Of a stretch of DNA of 26,005 nucleotides, positions 9,816 through 20,291 are shown in pieces (position 1 is the stretch's first letter; each line of letters starts with the position of its first letter). The position numbers were made by a program, and so were the translations under genes. The DNA is from Ectocarpus siliculosus (taxonomy: Eukaryota > Sar > Phaeophyceae > Ectocarpales > Ectocarpaceae). The notes under the pieces are model-generated. The model did not search any database. It saw only the letters and a program-made list of their open reading frames with translations, and was not told the DNA's origin. The stretch spans positions 2,122,733 through 2,148,737 of the forward strand of contig FN649749.1 of NCBI GenBank assembly GCA_000310025.1. Direction: 5' to 3'.

Positions 9816-12800
9816 ATGGTCTTGCCCGACCGCGCTGGTGTGTATACCGTAAAGCCGGATGGCCACTGCGGGTTTAGTGCGATGTCCGCGGGTCTGCAGG
9901 TTTGCCTCGGTAGAACAAGGGCCGCCCCCACCCCAGAGAACATGAGGAGCGTGGTCGCCCGTCGAGCCACGGAACATGTTCTTGGCGCATCCGGTGTTGA
10001 GGACTTGACAGCTGTACTCTCACCAGACCAGCTTGGGCGGGCCCGGAGTGTGCGTATACCGGATGTTTTAGGAGCTGCCGTGGAAGAAATGACGGCGCCG
10101 GAGGATAAGACGGTCGGTTGGTTTCGCGAGAAAGCCCAGCTAAGTGCAACAACAAAATGGATTGACGTGACCTGGTTCTCTTTTCTGGCGTCGGAGTACG
10201 GGGTGAACATCATGTTGTGGGAGCCAAGCCCCACGTACGGCACAGTTCAGCCGTACTCAGCAGCCCTCACGGCAGGCATGTTCTTGTTCGAGAAAAAAGA
10301 CAAAATGGACGAGGAGGGGGATCGCTGGGTGCATCTGCTCTATCGGAAACACGACGATCCGTGGGCAGCGCGCGAGGGTGTAGGTGAGGCAGGCCATAAA
10401 CAGCACAACCACTTCGACCGTCTGCAGCTTGGACTCAACGTACATACTTCCTTCATCGATGTCGTCAGAGTTGCAAAGGAGAAAGCGCTAGGAATGGCGG
10501 CGCCGGTGCCGTCGGCGAGCGCCACGGCCGGGAAGAAAGCGCCAGGGTCCGCAAAGGTGGACGGAGAAGAGGTGGACGATCCCGAGTTCAGCATGAGACC
10601 AAGCGGCAGCAACAGCAACAACAGCAGCAGCAGCAGCCGGCAAGCGGAGGGAAAGGCTGCAGCGGGAAAGAAAAGCAAGGCGAAGATCGGGAGTAAGGTC
10701 GGGGTGAAGCGACCAACCGAGAGGCAGCCAGGGGACAGCAAGAGGCACAAGGCGGGGGGTGCACCGGGGAAGCAGCGCAAGGCGGTTGGTGTGCCGGGGA
10801 AGCGCAAGGCGGGGGGTGCACCAGGGGAGGGGAGGGGTGCCGCAAAGAAATGCAAGAGTACGCCGACGGGTAGGAGGAAATCGGTGAAGAGCAACGGCCA
10901 AGTAGACGAAGCCAACTATGATTCCGACGGCAGCATCGGGGGGGGGGACCACGAGCGAACCCAGGGCTCCTTCGCTAGCATGTCGCAGAACGACAAGAAG
11001 GTGGTGGCCGCCATGAAGAAGATCCAGGAGCTCAAGTACAGGCGGGCGTACTTGCTGAGCAACAAGAGGAGGGCGCGGGGTCTAAAGGTGGGTTTGTGTT
11101 CGTGTAGACTTTTCTCTTGGCATTTTCCAGGCGAATAGGCGGACCTAAGAGAAGACGACGATTTATGGTGGTGCAAAAGTTGAGTCCGATAAATAGTGCG
11201 AATCAATACTGCTGTAGCAGTTTCTTACGTTTTTTTTTTCGCTTGGAATACCGAGTAGAGAGTGCCCTATCAACGCTGAACAAACGCGTGTCTAGGTAGG
11301 CACTTTGTTTCGCCTCGTGTGGTCGCTAGTCTCTACCAAAAATAATCTTAGAAGTGTTGGTAAAAAGCACCTGGTTGCTTGCATGATCATGTTGACGCCT
11401 CCGTGCCTGGCTCCTGTTGCTCAACACGGGTGTGGTTTCCAATGTTGGCAGGGGGGCAACGAATGTCGAGTTCACGATTCGGAGTATGTAAATGCATGTG
11501 CGTGACCTGAACACCCTACTGGCCCTGTATGGTGTTACTTTTGATCGCCGTGTCAGTTTCATGTGAATCTCTCGCTCGCTCGATTCGTAGGTGTTAGTGA
11601 CACCGTCGCCTCGTACGACTTTATTTTTTTTCGGATGATTGAACACAACACGGCAGGGTATGAATTGACACACCTGCCGCTCTGTTTCCGCTGTTTGCCG
11701 ACGACGTGCTCAACCCAGCTCAAGGCCATACGCGACAGGGAGAAGGAGAGGCTCAAGAAAGCGGCAGAAAAGGAAAAAAAAAAACAGCTTCGGCCGCGGC
11801 AGGAGGTGGAGGAGGAGGAGCGACAAGAGAGAGAGGAGCTAGAGAAGCAGCAGCAGCAGGAGCAGGAGGAGTTGAAAGCTGAGGCGGAGGAGTACCCGGA
11901 GGTGGCGTGGACCGACCGCGGCATTCCTGACTTTGCGGGAACGACGGACCACAAGAAGAGAACCCGGCGGCAAGCGGTCAGCGCTGCTTCGCTGTCGGCG
12001 TCCGCGCGATCGAAGTTGCCCTCTCTCGATACCTTCATGGGCGGCCGCGACGAGAACGGAGAGTTCCCGCTGAGTGGTTTGATGAAGACGTGCTTCAACA
12101 TGATGTTCCCCGACAAGGCAGTAGATCTTTTCGTGCAAAAGGTGAGCATTGGTGTTTTCGTGTGGTCGCATTCCTTATTAAGTTGCACTCGAACAACTCA
12201 CTAGGGGGGTTGCACGCAAGTAAGAGACCGAGCCGTTATGCGTCGGACTTGAAAGTAGTTCCGCGGGAAGGGGGGGAGGGGGGGGGGCGGGATGAATTGT
12301 ATGCCCTTTGTTGGTGTTTACACTGCATGATGTCGTCTGCATGCCTTGGTCGCTTAATCATACTGGCCGAATGTAGATCACAGCTCATCAAGATTGTCAA
12401 ACACACGGGGGTTTATGCGGTGTTCATGCATACTTCCCTCCTGACGTGCTACGTACCAGCGTATCGTGCATGGGGTGGTTTGCAAGGGCGGATGCAATAC
12501 CGCGGAATGTACTCCGAGTAGAGAAGCACCCTCCCCCCCCCCTATCCAGCGCGCGGGATCCCTGTTATGTATGTTGTAATTTGATTACCGATATCCACCC
12601 GACCAACCCAACAATTGAAAGCGGGTACTAGGTAGATGCCTGAGAACACAGTCTGTTGTGGCCCCTTGCGGTATTGCTTACGTTCCAAGACACCCGCGGA
12701 AGGCGTATGCGGATTAATTTAATCAAACATGTCTGTGCTGCCACGGCTTGCATCAACAATCATTGTGTATATATACGACACCTCGGCGCGACCTCTGGGG

Positions 12801-15688
12801 CGAATATGCTAATCTTCGCTCCGTCTTGTTGTCCCTGACCTCTTCCGCGCGAAACGTGATACTTTTCCAGACCAACAAGTACGTGAACCTTTGCACCACA
12901 CCACCACCCCCCGGAGCTACGGAGAAGCGCAAGGAGCATCAGATGAAGAAGACGAGAACTCTAGGCAGGGTCACCCTGCCGGAACCCGCATTCGAGCGCA
13001 AGCACATCTACGGCATGCTGGGCATCACGATCACGATGGGGCTCACCAAGAAAACGCGCATGAGGAAGCACTGGAGTAGATCGTTGCACGACGACTATCC
13101 TCTAGTGAGGGCGTGCATGCCGCGTGACTTGTTCGAGCTGTTGTACTGCCGTTTCATCCACTGCTCGGACGGCAACGCTCCTCCTCGATTGTTGGACGAG
13201 GACAACACCCCTAACCCGGACTTCGATTCGAAGTGGCACATCAGGTGAGTTTTACCCGTCGGAGACTTCGAGCGTTCTGACTGTTGGACCACGCTCCTCC
13301 ATTTTTTCATGTGGTGAAATAAAACGGCCTCCAAGCCGGCAAGTACCCTAGAATCCAAATCCAAAGGGTTCATGTCGTTGTACCTGTCGTTGCCCTACAC
13401 CACCCGCCCTCCCCGTGGAATACTACACGTGACCACTACAGTAGCGTACAGTTGTACACCACCCGCCCTCCCCGTGGAATACTACACGTGACCACTACAG
13501 TAGCGTACGGTTGGGATGATCATAGCTACGGACTAGCGTGGTTGGTGTGTGTAATCAATAGGCGAGCATTCGTATGTCCGTTCGTGTCCCACGAATGTTC
13601 TACAACAGATTAACCAACGCCACACCTCCGTGCTAATCTTGACGTCGCTTCACCGGCAGAGAGCTCGAAGACATCTTGAACACCGCGTGGACGGAAAACA
13701 TGGACTTCAACCAGTGGCTGTGCTACGACGAGCAGATGGTGAAGACTGTGTCGAGGTACGCGCACTTCCTCATGAGACACCAGCCCAAGAAGCCCATCAC
13801 CCACGGTACGCGGTTTGTGTTTCGTGTTGTATGGACGATTCCTGCCGACTGTGTGTTTTCCTTGTGACGGCCTTGCGGTGTGAGGGCTCGGCGGCTGGGG
13901 ACATGGGCGAAGACCTTGTATAGTATTCGGTTTTTAAGGGCCACCATGTGGTGGAGTTGTCATTTTTGCTTTGTGGAGTTGACCCCCCCCCCCTCTCCCT
14001 CTACTGGAAAAATAGGAGCAGGAACATTTGGCGTTTAGGTCACATGAAGAAATCATGCCCGTGGGCATAATCCAAAGCTCGATTGCTACACAGAGCTCGG
14101 CGGTGCCGAAAATGGCGGAGCTGGAACCGTCAATGACTGTCCACGAGTTTCAAGCGGCAAACTCGAATAGAGTGCAAACGGGCACGATTGACTGCTGCGC
14201 CGCCTTATTAATTCGCTCCACCATTTTTNNNNNNNNNNNNNNNNNNNNNNNNNNNNNNNNNNNNNNNNNNNNNNNNNNNNNNNNNNNNNNNNNNNNNNNN
14301 NNNNNNNNNNNNNNNNNNNNNNNNNNNNGCTCGACGCCTGCAAGGATTTCGGTGACAAAATCGACGGCTCTGGCGTGCACATCGCAATGGACAACTACTT
14401 CACAAGCCCGACACTGTTCGAGTGTCTTGCGGGCCACGACATCTTCGCGGTGGGTACGTGCCGGGTTAACCGAACCGCTGGCGCGATCCCTTTCTTGCAG
14501 AGCCTCGATCGCATCCCCGTCAAGCGGGGAGACATGCACTTTGCCCGCGCCGGCAATGTCGCATTCGTGCAGTGGCTCGACTCGAAGGATATCATCCTGT
14601 GCAGCACCATCCACCTCGCGCAACCTCGCGCCGCCATCGGCCAGCCCAAGAAGGAAGACGACGACGGCGGCGACGACCATTTCGCACCTCTACCTTACAG
14701 GTGACCTTTTTTGTTGTTGTTGACCAGATTCATGTTTTTATTTCTGCGTCTTCATGTCGGATGCCTCGCTCGAGTAGCATGTCGGTCAAACTGGTTCGTG
14801 CAAAGGTTGATGGAGTTCAAAGTTTGGTGTTGCCAAAATGCAGCGGCTCGGGTTCATGCCTTTAGTATTCGGTTCGTCACACAGGCTGTTCTCACCGACC
14901 GGGAACGTGCTTGGGGCTTGAGCATTGTAGTGTTGACAGGGGCTGATGCTACGCCGGGGTAAAAATAGGTTGCTACGTCCGACGACCTCCATCCAGTTCG
15001 TCGTCGCCGCAGCCGCAAGTGTGGTGCCTGACCCATGTGTTCCGCCTGCCCCCCGCCTGCCTGCCCCTTTTCGTGCGTGTCCAGCCTGCGCAAAGCTGGG
15101 CAGAAGGGGAAACCCATGGAGCTACAGCAGCCGTGGATGCGTAAGGATTACGTGGCCAACATGGGGGGAGTAGATACGGCCGACCAACAGAATGGTTCCC
15201 ACGCCCATGACCACAAGGCGTGCACGAACTACTGGCGGCGAGTGATGGAGGCCAAGATTGAGCAGACGTTCACCAACATTTTCGTGATGTTCAAGGCTTT
15301 GGTAGCCTTCTGGGACGGTGAAGCGAAGGAGAGGCTCGAGAGAGGAGACCTAGACCTTGAGTCGTCGATGGAGTTGGAGGGAGTGGTGAAGGAGCTCCGC
15401 AGGTTGGCCAATCTTGAGAGGTCGGACTGGGACGAACAGATGTCGACGGAGCTCATGGGGAGGTGCGGTGTTGGTAGCCTCAACAAGGGGGGGAGACAGG
15501 TCAAAGATACGGAACCCCCGAAGGACGTTTGGGGGAGCGTTCACATTAAGACAAAACGCAAGTGCATGTACCCCGGATGCAAGAAAACGACAAGAAAAGG
15601 GTGTGCCTGCGAGGCGTTCTGCGGTGCAGGGCGGGAGGGGGGCGGGGGGGTTTTGATGTGCAAGGGATGCTTCGAGAACCCGGCGTAG
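9816..15688 (+). CDS. OTU-domain/piggyBac transposase fusion protein (interrupted by assembly gap)
   Basis: Visible exons: 9816-11087, 11719-12141, 12871-13244, 13660-13805, a partial exon from the gap to 14700, and 15085-15688. Junction phases agree at every join outside the gap. Exon 1 encodes an OTU-like cysteine protease: DGHCGF with Asp15 and Cys18, a WIDVTWFSFLASEYGVNIMLW segment, and HNHFDRL with His199. A Ser/Lys/Arg-rich tail with AGGAPGK-type repeats follows. Exon 2 is a charged coiled coil ending FPDKAVDLFVQK. Later exons match DDE_Tnp_1_7: TNKYVN, YGMLGITITMGL, MPRDLFELLYCRFIHCSD, then acidic residues in CYDEQ (13727), MDNYFTS (14390), WLDSKDIILCST (14579) and GGVDTADQ (15173). 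The C-terminus holds a Cys-rich motif (CMYPGC...CKGCF). About 1,060 residues are visible. The segment after the first catalytic Asp is missing, probably in the gap. The role is cut-and-paste transposition at TTAA; OTU deubiquitinase activity is inferred. Confidence 0.82.
11088..11718 (+). other. Intron joining OTU exon to coiled-coil/transposase exon
   Basis: The donor is CTAAAG/GTGGGT and the acceptor is CAACCCAG/CTCAAG after a pyrimidine-rich stretch. Both sides are phase 0, so a 631-base intron would join the OTU exon to the next exon without a frame change. The charged helix at the end of exon 1 continues smoothly into that of exon 2. This is the key junction for the fusion claim. Confidence 0.65.
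13396..13513. repeat. 59-bp tandem duplication in a transposase intron
   Basis: Two head-to-tail copies of 59 bases (13396-13454 and 13455-13513) begin TACACCACCCGCC and end GTAGCGTACRGTTG. They differ at one position. The repeat lies wholly within the intron 13245-13659, so it does not alter the reading frame. Confidence 0.92.
13806..14228. other. Non-coding or foreign sequence before the assembly gap
   Basis: After the donor at 13806 the expected piggyBac segment (GIK...GY...VY.G) is not found before the gap. The stretch has an open plus-strand frame from 14028 running into the gap, but it does not resemble transposase. It is probably intron, or a small insertion or misjoin next to the gap. 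Confidence 0.5.
14229..14328. other. Assembly gap (100 N)
   Basis: Exactly 100 N, the usual placeholder for a gap of unknown size. It removes the start of the exon that continues at 14329 and probably the segment that follows the first catalytic Asp of the transposase. Confidence 0.98.
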
Positions 15689-17036
15689 GCACGCTAGGGC
15701 CGCACGGGCTGAACGGGAGGCCTCGAAGTTCGGAAAAAGGACACGGAAGGATATGAACTGGTGCTCGTGACCGTTTTTTGTTGTTGTTGCGAGTGTTTCG
15801 GGCGGAGGAAACAGGGATCGACTCGTGTAAGGGTCCCTTGACATATTTTTTGGCAGGCAGACTGATCGTAGCGCATCATCTTCCCGTCCGTCATGAAAAT
15901 GTTTTACTCCGTCGTTTACCTGTTGTGTCTTCCCGATAGCAGTGGTATTATAGTGTGGGGCGTTTGTGTTGTGTACTTGTTTACCACCCATCTGTATCAT
16001 GTAGCGGTCGAAGTACGATCGTTTTCATCCTTGCGAGATAAAGTGCAAGTTACTGAATCACAATATTGTAGGTCTTTTATTCCGCGCTATTTCTGAAAGC
16101 GTGTGTCTTTAGAGTCTGAAGCGTCCTCCGGGATATGCGGTGAAGAGTGCTTGTCGGGCAACTGTTGGTGGGCGCCGGCGGTGTCACCTGCGGTAGTGAG
16201 TTTTTAGCCCCCCCCCCTTTAGCCCCCATTCGCTTGTGACTACTGTCAGTGTTGTTGCGATTAGCCACGGCTCGTGTATCGCTCGTTGTGTGTCGTTTTT
16301 AACCCGAAACCTATGTGGCAAGAGCCTTAGGTTTGGCGTCGGTATCCCGTGCTTTGGTCGACAGACATGTTCGCACGTAGACAAGGAATGGAGTACGAAG
16401 TGTACAAGGTTTGCAGATACCAAGGTTTGCAGATAAAATCGAAAGAAGTCTTCGGCATCTAGATAAACAACGTTTTCCTGGCACTTTAGTTTTTTCACTG
16501 CGTGCGGTGTAGTCTAGTCCTTTCGTGCGACAACGTCATACACACCACGTGCCGGTGGTGCTCACCAGTAGTTCAGAGACCGCAAACGGCATCGGAATCC
16601 AACCGTGTGCCAATGACAGACATTCCGGAGACCTTCATGCGATCAAGTCGTGAATACTTGCAAGATCATTTGTTCCATGTTTATTCCATTTCTTCATCTC
16701 GAAACCAAGGCGCTGATCTCTGCGAAAATGCAATACACATCTCCCGGCGAGTGCGCCTGCAACATGCGACGAAACATACGGAATTTTCAGATCACACCAT
16801 TGCACCATCGGTTGTTCCACCGAGTTGTGCCTTGCAGCACTCTTTCTCCAAATAACCCCAGCGAATTGAATGACAAACCCAGCGAACTCAAAGTCATGCG
16901 GGGGCACGACGCCCTGCAAACTAGCCAAGCGCAAACCTTGAGGTTCTGCTCGAAACTCTTGTAAGTACGAAACCCTCTCCACCCCCCCACCCCACCCCTC
17001 AGGCTCCATGATCAGCCTAAAACACGCGCTCGAGAA
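15689..17036. other. Region between convergent transposon genes
   Basis: This lies between the stop codon of the transposase and the stop codon of the minus-strand accessory gene. It must contain both 3' ends. Open frames such as minus strand 16635-17009 show no domain. I see no RNA gene or long repeat. Confidence 0.5.
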
Positions 17037-18289
17037 TCACGACAATGCCTCCGCAATGGCCGCTGGTATGGCTTCGTCTCCCGGCCACACCGCGCGGCAC
17101 GCCTGCGTGAAGCAGTCCCTCCTCGTGATTTGAACGCCACGACCCCTCGCGTTGAGGCGGGTGCTCACGTCGAACGAAGCCTGCACGTTGCGGGGGAAAA
17201 AACGACGACGTAGGCTTGTTTTTTTAGAGCGTGCACTCCAGTCTTTCGTGGGAAAATGGAGAGCCAACAAACGTTACGTGGCATGCAGTATCTTGTGAGA
17301 GACAGACGTTCACGCAATGGGGCGGCGCGTGCGTCTTTTTCTCCGTTCGGACTACTAACCGCCCGTTCGGATTACAAAACCTAACTTCGGACAAGACAGA
17401 AAATTATGCTCGGCCTCCCCAGTACATCGTTACCCCTACTGCTGTCTAATGCGGGGAGTACAAAGCTGCGGGCTGCCAGCCTATTCGTACGAAATGGGAG
17501 AGTCTCCAACCTAACTGATACGGAAGATAACACCATATCTGTCTCAAAAGGGGAGTCGACGCGCTGGGCGCCGCTTGTCTTTCCAGAGCATTTGCTGAGC
17601 ATTGCGGAGGTTCATAGGGATAGGGTTGCTGTAAACGCGTCTTTCAGGTCTCTCATCCCTCTTTCCTGTCTACTTCGTGTGGTGATATGATCTGTCTGGC
17701 AGCTGCATTGATCCGCAGGCTCGAAAAACACACGCACGTTAGTCCAGGTTGAAGTTTGTGGGCCTAGTGTACTGTTGTAGCACTCTTACAAGCCACCATG
17801 TCAAACAAAGCTGAACGTGGAGCACACCTATAATACACGAGGTGCAACGCGCACAGCAGGTGCACAACCGATCTGGGTCAGCAGCCCATCATTTGTGGGG
17901 TTGCCAAATATCAATTGTACTATACTTACTTGATTCCTCAGACGCTTCGCTGTGACCTGCCCCCCCGAGCTCCTCTCGGCTGCCTTTGAGAAATCTACAT
18001 CCCCGATCCAGCGGGAGTGGTGGTACCCGCAGAGTCCGGGGTGCTGCTGAGCTGCGGTCCTCCTTGCTGCCAGGTCCCTTATGTCTGGGAGGGGCTGGGG
18101 CTCGTTGTCCCCGTGGCAGCAGAACCGCTTCCCAACCGCCCTGGCTGCAGCAGATGTCGCCTCGGGCAGGAGCTGGGGTGTTGTGTCCGCGATGAGAACC
18201 AGCTCGTCCCACACAACTAGGGGAGCATTCACTGGGTCCCACTCAGCCGCTTTGGCCTCCCAGAACTGAGCGATGTCCTCTGGGTCCAT
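17037..18289 (-). CDS. Transposon-borne accessory protein of unknown function
   Basis: Two minus-strand exons, 18289-17930 and 17180-17037, join in phase 0 to give 167 residues. The start ATG lies in a strong context (ACCACCATGG) after a CAG-rich leader. The donor is AATCAA/GTAAGT and the acceptor GTGCAG/GCTTCG, in a 749-base intron. Exon 1 begins MDPEDIAQFWEAKAAEWDP. It has an acidic and hydrophobic N-terminal half, then Cys and His residues (RFCCHGD at about 55-61, LCGYHH at about 86-91) that could bind metal. Exon 2 begins ASFDVSTRLNARGRG and ends EALS. I recognise no family. It lies inside the transposon ends and converges on the transposase gene. It could be a regulator or an end-binding partner, a captured host gene, or a mispredicted frame. 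A further internal exon cannot be excluded. Confidence 0.5.
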
Positions 18290-19236
18290 GGTGGTGATGT
18301 TGGTACTGCTGTACTGCTGTTGTTGCTGCTGTTGTGCTGGCAGGCTGTGGCGGAGTGACAAAGTGTCAAAAAGAGACACCCGCCCCCGTGCCTTCGCGTT
18401 TTTGAGAGGGTTTTCGTGACTACAGGCACGATAGGAGGCATGATAAAACCTGTCTTTATCTGGTACGATAAAGCATGCTCTCGCTGTTGACTTGTGTGCC
18501 TTCTTCCTTGCCTTCGGAATGTGGTTGCAGAACTGAAGGCCAAGCTTACGAGGCCTCTCCCCGAGTTCTCCTGCGCGCGTGTGTGTTCGAGTGTATTCCT
18601 TGTCCGTCTTCAACCAACCGCCACCACAAGGCATAGTTTATCTCTCGCGCGGCTCGTGCTTGCTGCTGCTGCTGCGGCGGGCTGCTGCTGCTGGTGCTGG
18701 TGCTTTTTCATTTCGTTTCGCATGCATGCATCCAACAAACAAACCGCGTGCGTGTGTGCTTCTTGTCTCCGCTGGATATATCACCCAACCAAGTGGCATT
18801 GGAGGCGGTGCCATGCCTTGCGCCAGTGTGCTGCATCGGCGGCGGGGTAGAACTGCTGTGCATGCGATGTATCTCTACTGCTGCTGCTGTATCCATGTAG
18901 ACTATCACCATGTAATCGTGTTTGGGGTAAAGAAATACGGCGCCCTCTCCTCTCTCTCTCCTCCGGTTTCCGACAGCACCTACATACAGCAGTACAGCAG
19001 TCAGTGTAGTTATCGGTCACTCATCACATTCTTCACGTGAGGGTTACGCTGCTGTTGGGCACTAAACCTTTGTGGCACCATGGGGTGCGTGCGGTTGACC
19101 CATGTGGGAACCTGTTGGTGCGCAAACAAACGTGCAAAAGTTCAAGTGCGGGTGTCGTGTGTGTGTGTCTCATGACTCATCGGTCTATTCGGTCCCGGCA
19201 GAACAAAAAAAAACGCGGAAGATCCAGAAAGAACCC
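18290..19236. other. Right subterminal region of the transposon
   Basis: This holds the upstream (promoter) side of the accessory gene and the right arm of the transposon. It contains CTG/CAG-rich runs (18300-18340 and 18660-18705) and one internal copy of the terminal motif at 19034-19047. Open plus-strand frames here translate to repeats of cysteine, alanine and leucine and are not credible genes. Confidence 0.5.
19034..19047 (-). repeat. Internal copy of the transposon end motif
   Basis: CACGTGAGGGTTAC matches the reverse complement of the left end, CACGTAAGGGTTAA, at 12 of 14 positions. It lies about 0.2 kb inside the right end in the same orientation as the right terminus. It may be a subterminal transposase-binding repeat. 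Confidence 0.5.
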
Positions 19237-19253
19237 AGTCACGAAAGGGTTAA
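19237..19253 (-). repeat. Right 13-bp terminal inverted repeat and TTAA target site
   Basis: AGTCACGAAAGGG at 19237-19249 is followed by TTAA at 19250-19253. It mirrors the left end with one mismatch in 13. Confidence 0.8.
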
Positions 19254-20291
19254 GAAGAAAAAAAAAAAAAATAGCCTGCCTGTAAGGAGAACGCACCACG
19301 CATCTAGTAGTAGCACCAACCGCTGGTGGGTTTCAAGACTAGGCGTGTACAGTAGTACCTCGACATACCTCGACATCCACTTCCTCCTCACGGGCAAGCA
19401 TGCTGGTGCTGGTGCTGGTGCTGGTGCTGCTCTATCCTCGTGGTGTCACGGAAGCCAGCAGGTAGTATTGATTTAGTAGTGGATCCGCAGGGTGGACTTT
19501 CGTTCGAGAGGGAGGAACAGAGGGAGCGGAAGCCTGCCAGGGGGGGGGTAGGAATGGTTGACGAGAGGGGCAAAGAGAGAGAAGTGGGTCGCAGTATGGA
19601 AATGCATCAGTAAGCTATTGCAGGCGAAGTGGTGCCTTGCACATTTTTTTTAGCACAAGGCTGGCTGTGTTTCCAATAGAGAGCAGCCTCTACAAGACAC
19701 TTTGCACGGGAGGAAGAGGTGACTATGCAAAACTGTTCAGGGCAACCTACTAAGACATAATCACAACCTTTGCCCAGCTATTCACCTTTTCAAGCGAATG
19801 AACAGGGATGACTCGTAGCTGTTGGCGAGCACAGGAGCAGTGCAGTCAGTGCGATCCGCGATCGATCAAGTCCGATGATTGATGATCAATCGTTTTGAAT
19901 CGTCCCGCGGGGGCTTCGCAGAAAATACTATGGGCGAATAAGGTATGGGGATATGCCAAAAAATCAAATTTTGGAGGGGGCGTGGGGTACCAACCGACAG
20001 AGAACAGAGAGAAACAGACCAGCCATCTAACACGACGCAGGAGGAGAGAGTCCTTCAACAGAGACTCGTTAGCCGTCTGTGGGCAATCGTTGGCACCGAG
20101 GAAGGAGTGGCGGCGACGCCTGCTCGCAACGACATCCGAAGCCAGCCCTAATCGCCTTAAACGAGAAGAGAGAGAGAGAGGAAAAGAGGTGTGAGAGAGC
20201 GGCAGAGCTTTTTTTTGTTTGGCGCGGGGGCCGGGCTGTACGTGTACCGACCGAGAGAGAGGCCGGTAGTAGCAAGGTTAGTGGACAGGCC
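19254..20291. other. Upstream region of the bactofilin gene
   Basis: This lies between the right transposon end and the bactofilin start codon and presumably includes its promoter and 5' leader. An A run follows the TTAA. A GCTGGT hexamer repeat lies at 19402-19430. A GA-rich run sits near 20166-20190. No gene is visible on either strand. Confidence 0.5.
19402..19430. repeat. GCTGGT hexanucleotide repeat
   Basis: Between four and five units of GCTGGT, outside the transposon. Open frames across it give Gly-Ala or Gln-His dipeptide strings and are not supported as genes. Confidence 0.85.

Larger units (their letters stand above)
9337..19249 (+). mobile_element. piggyBac-type DNA transposon carrying an OTU-transposase gene and an accessory gene
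   Basis: The left end reads TTAA then CCCTTACGTGACT (9337-9349). The right end is AGTCACGAAAGGG (19237-19249) then TTAA. The 13-base ends are inverted repeats with 12 of 13 matches, and TTAA flanks both, which is the known piggyBac target duplication. The termini start with CCC, as in many members of the superfamily. Between them lie the transposase gene on the plus strand and a convergent unknown gene on the minus strand. The element is 9,913 bases as given, but a 100-N gap makes the true length uncertain. The transposase frames are open wherever visible, so the copy may be recent or still active; that is inference. A second, poorer copy of the end motif lies 0.2 kb inside the right end. Confidence 0.82.

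Noticed and set aside
10340-10952. Minus-strand open frames opposite the OTU exon
   Set aside because: They are shadows of the Lys/Ser/Gly-rich tail, made of Leu/Pro/Ser strings with no motif.
11563-11718. Separate transposase start at the ATG at 11635
   Set aside because: The sequence before 11719 shows no conserved motif. The acceptor at 11718 joins the OTU exon in phase and continues its charged helix, so a fusion fits better. I keep it as the main alternative.
14028-14228. Plus-strand open frame running into the gap as a transposase exon
   Set aside because: Its translation lacks the expected piggyBac segment, and no acceptor gives the right phase without an early stop.
17406-17690. Plus-strand open frame of 94 codons inside the accessory-gene intron
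   Set aside because: The composition is protein-like and there is a GT site at its end, but there is no domain, no clear start signal and no phase-matched partner exon.
18579-19040. Plus-strand cysteine-rich open frame of 153 codons
   Set aside because: The cysteines come from CTG/TGC repeats. There is no spacing pattern of a real cysteine-rich family, and it overlaps the promoter side of the accessory gene.
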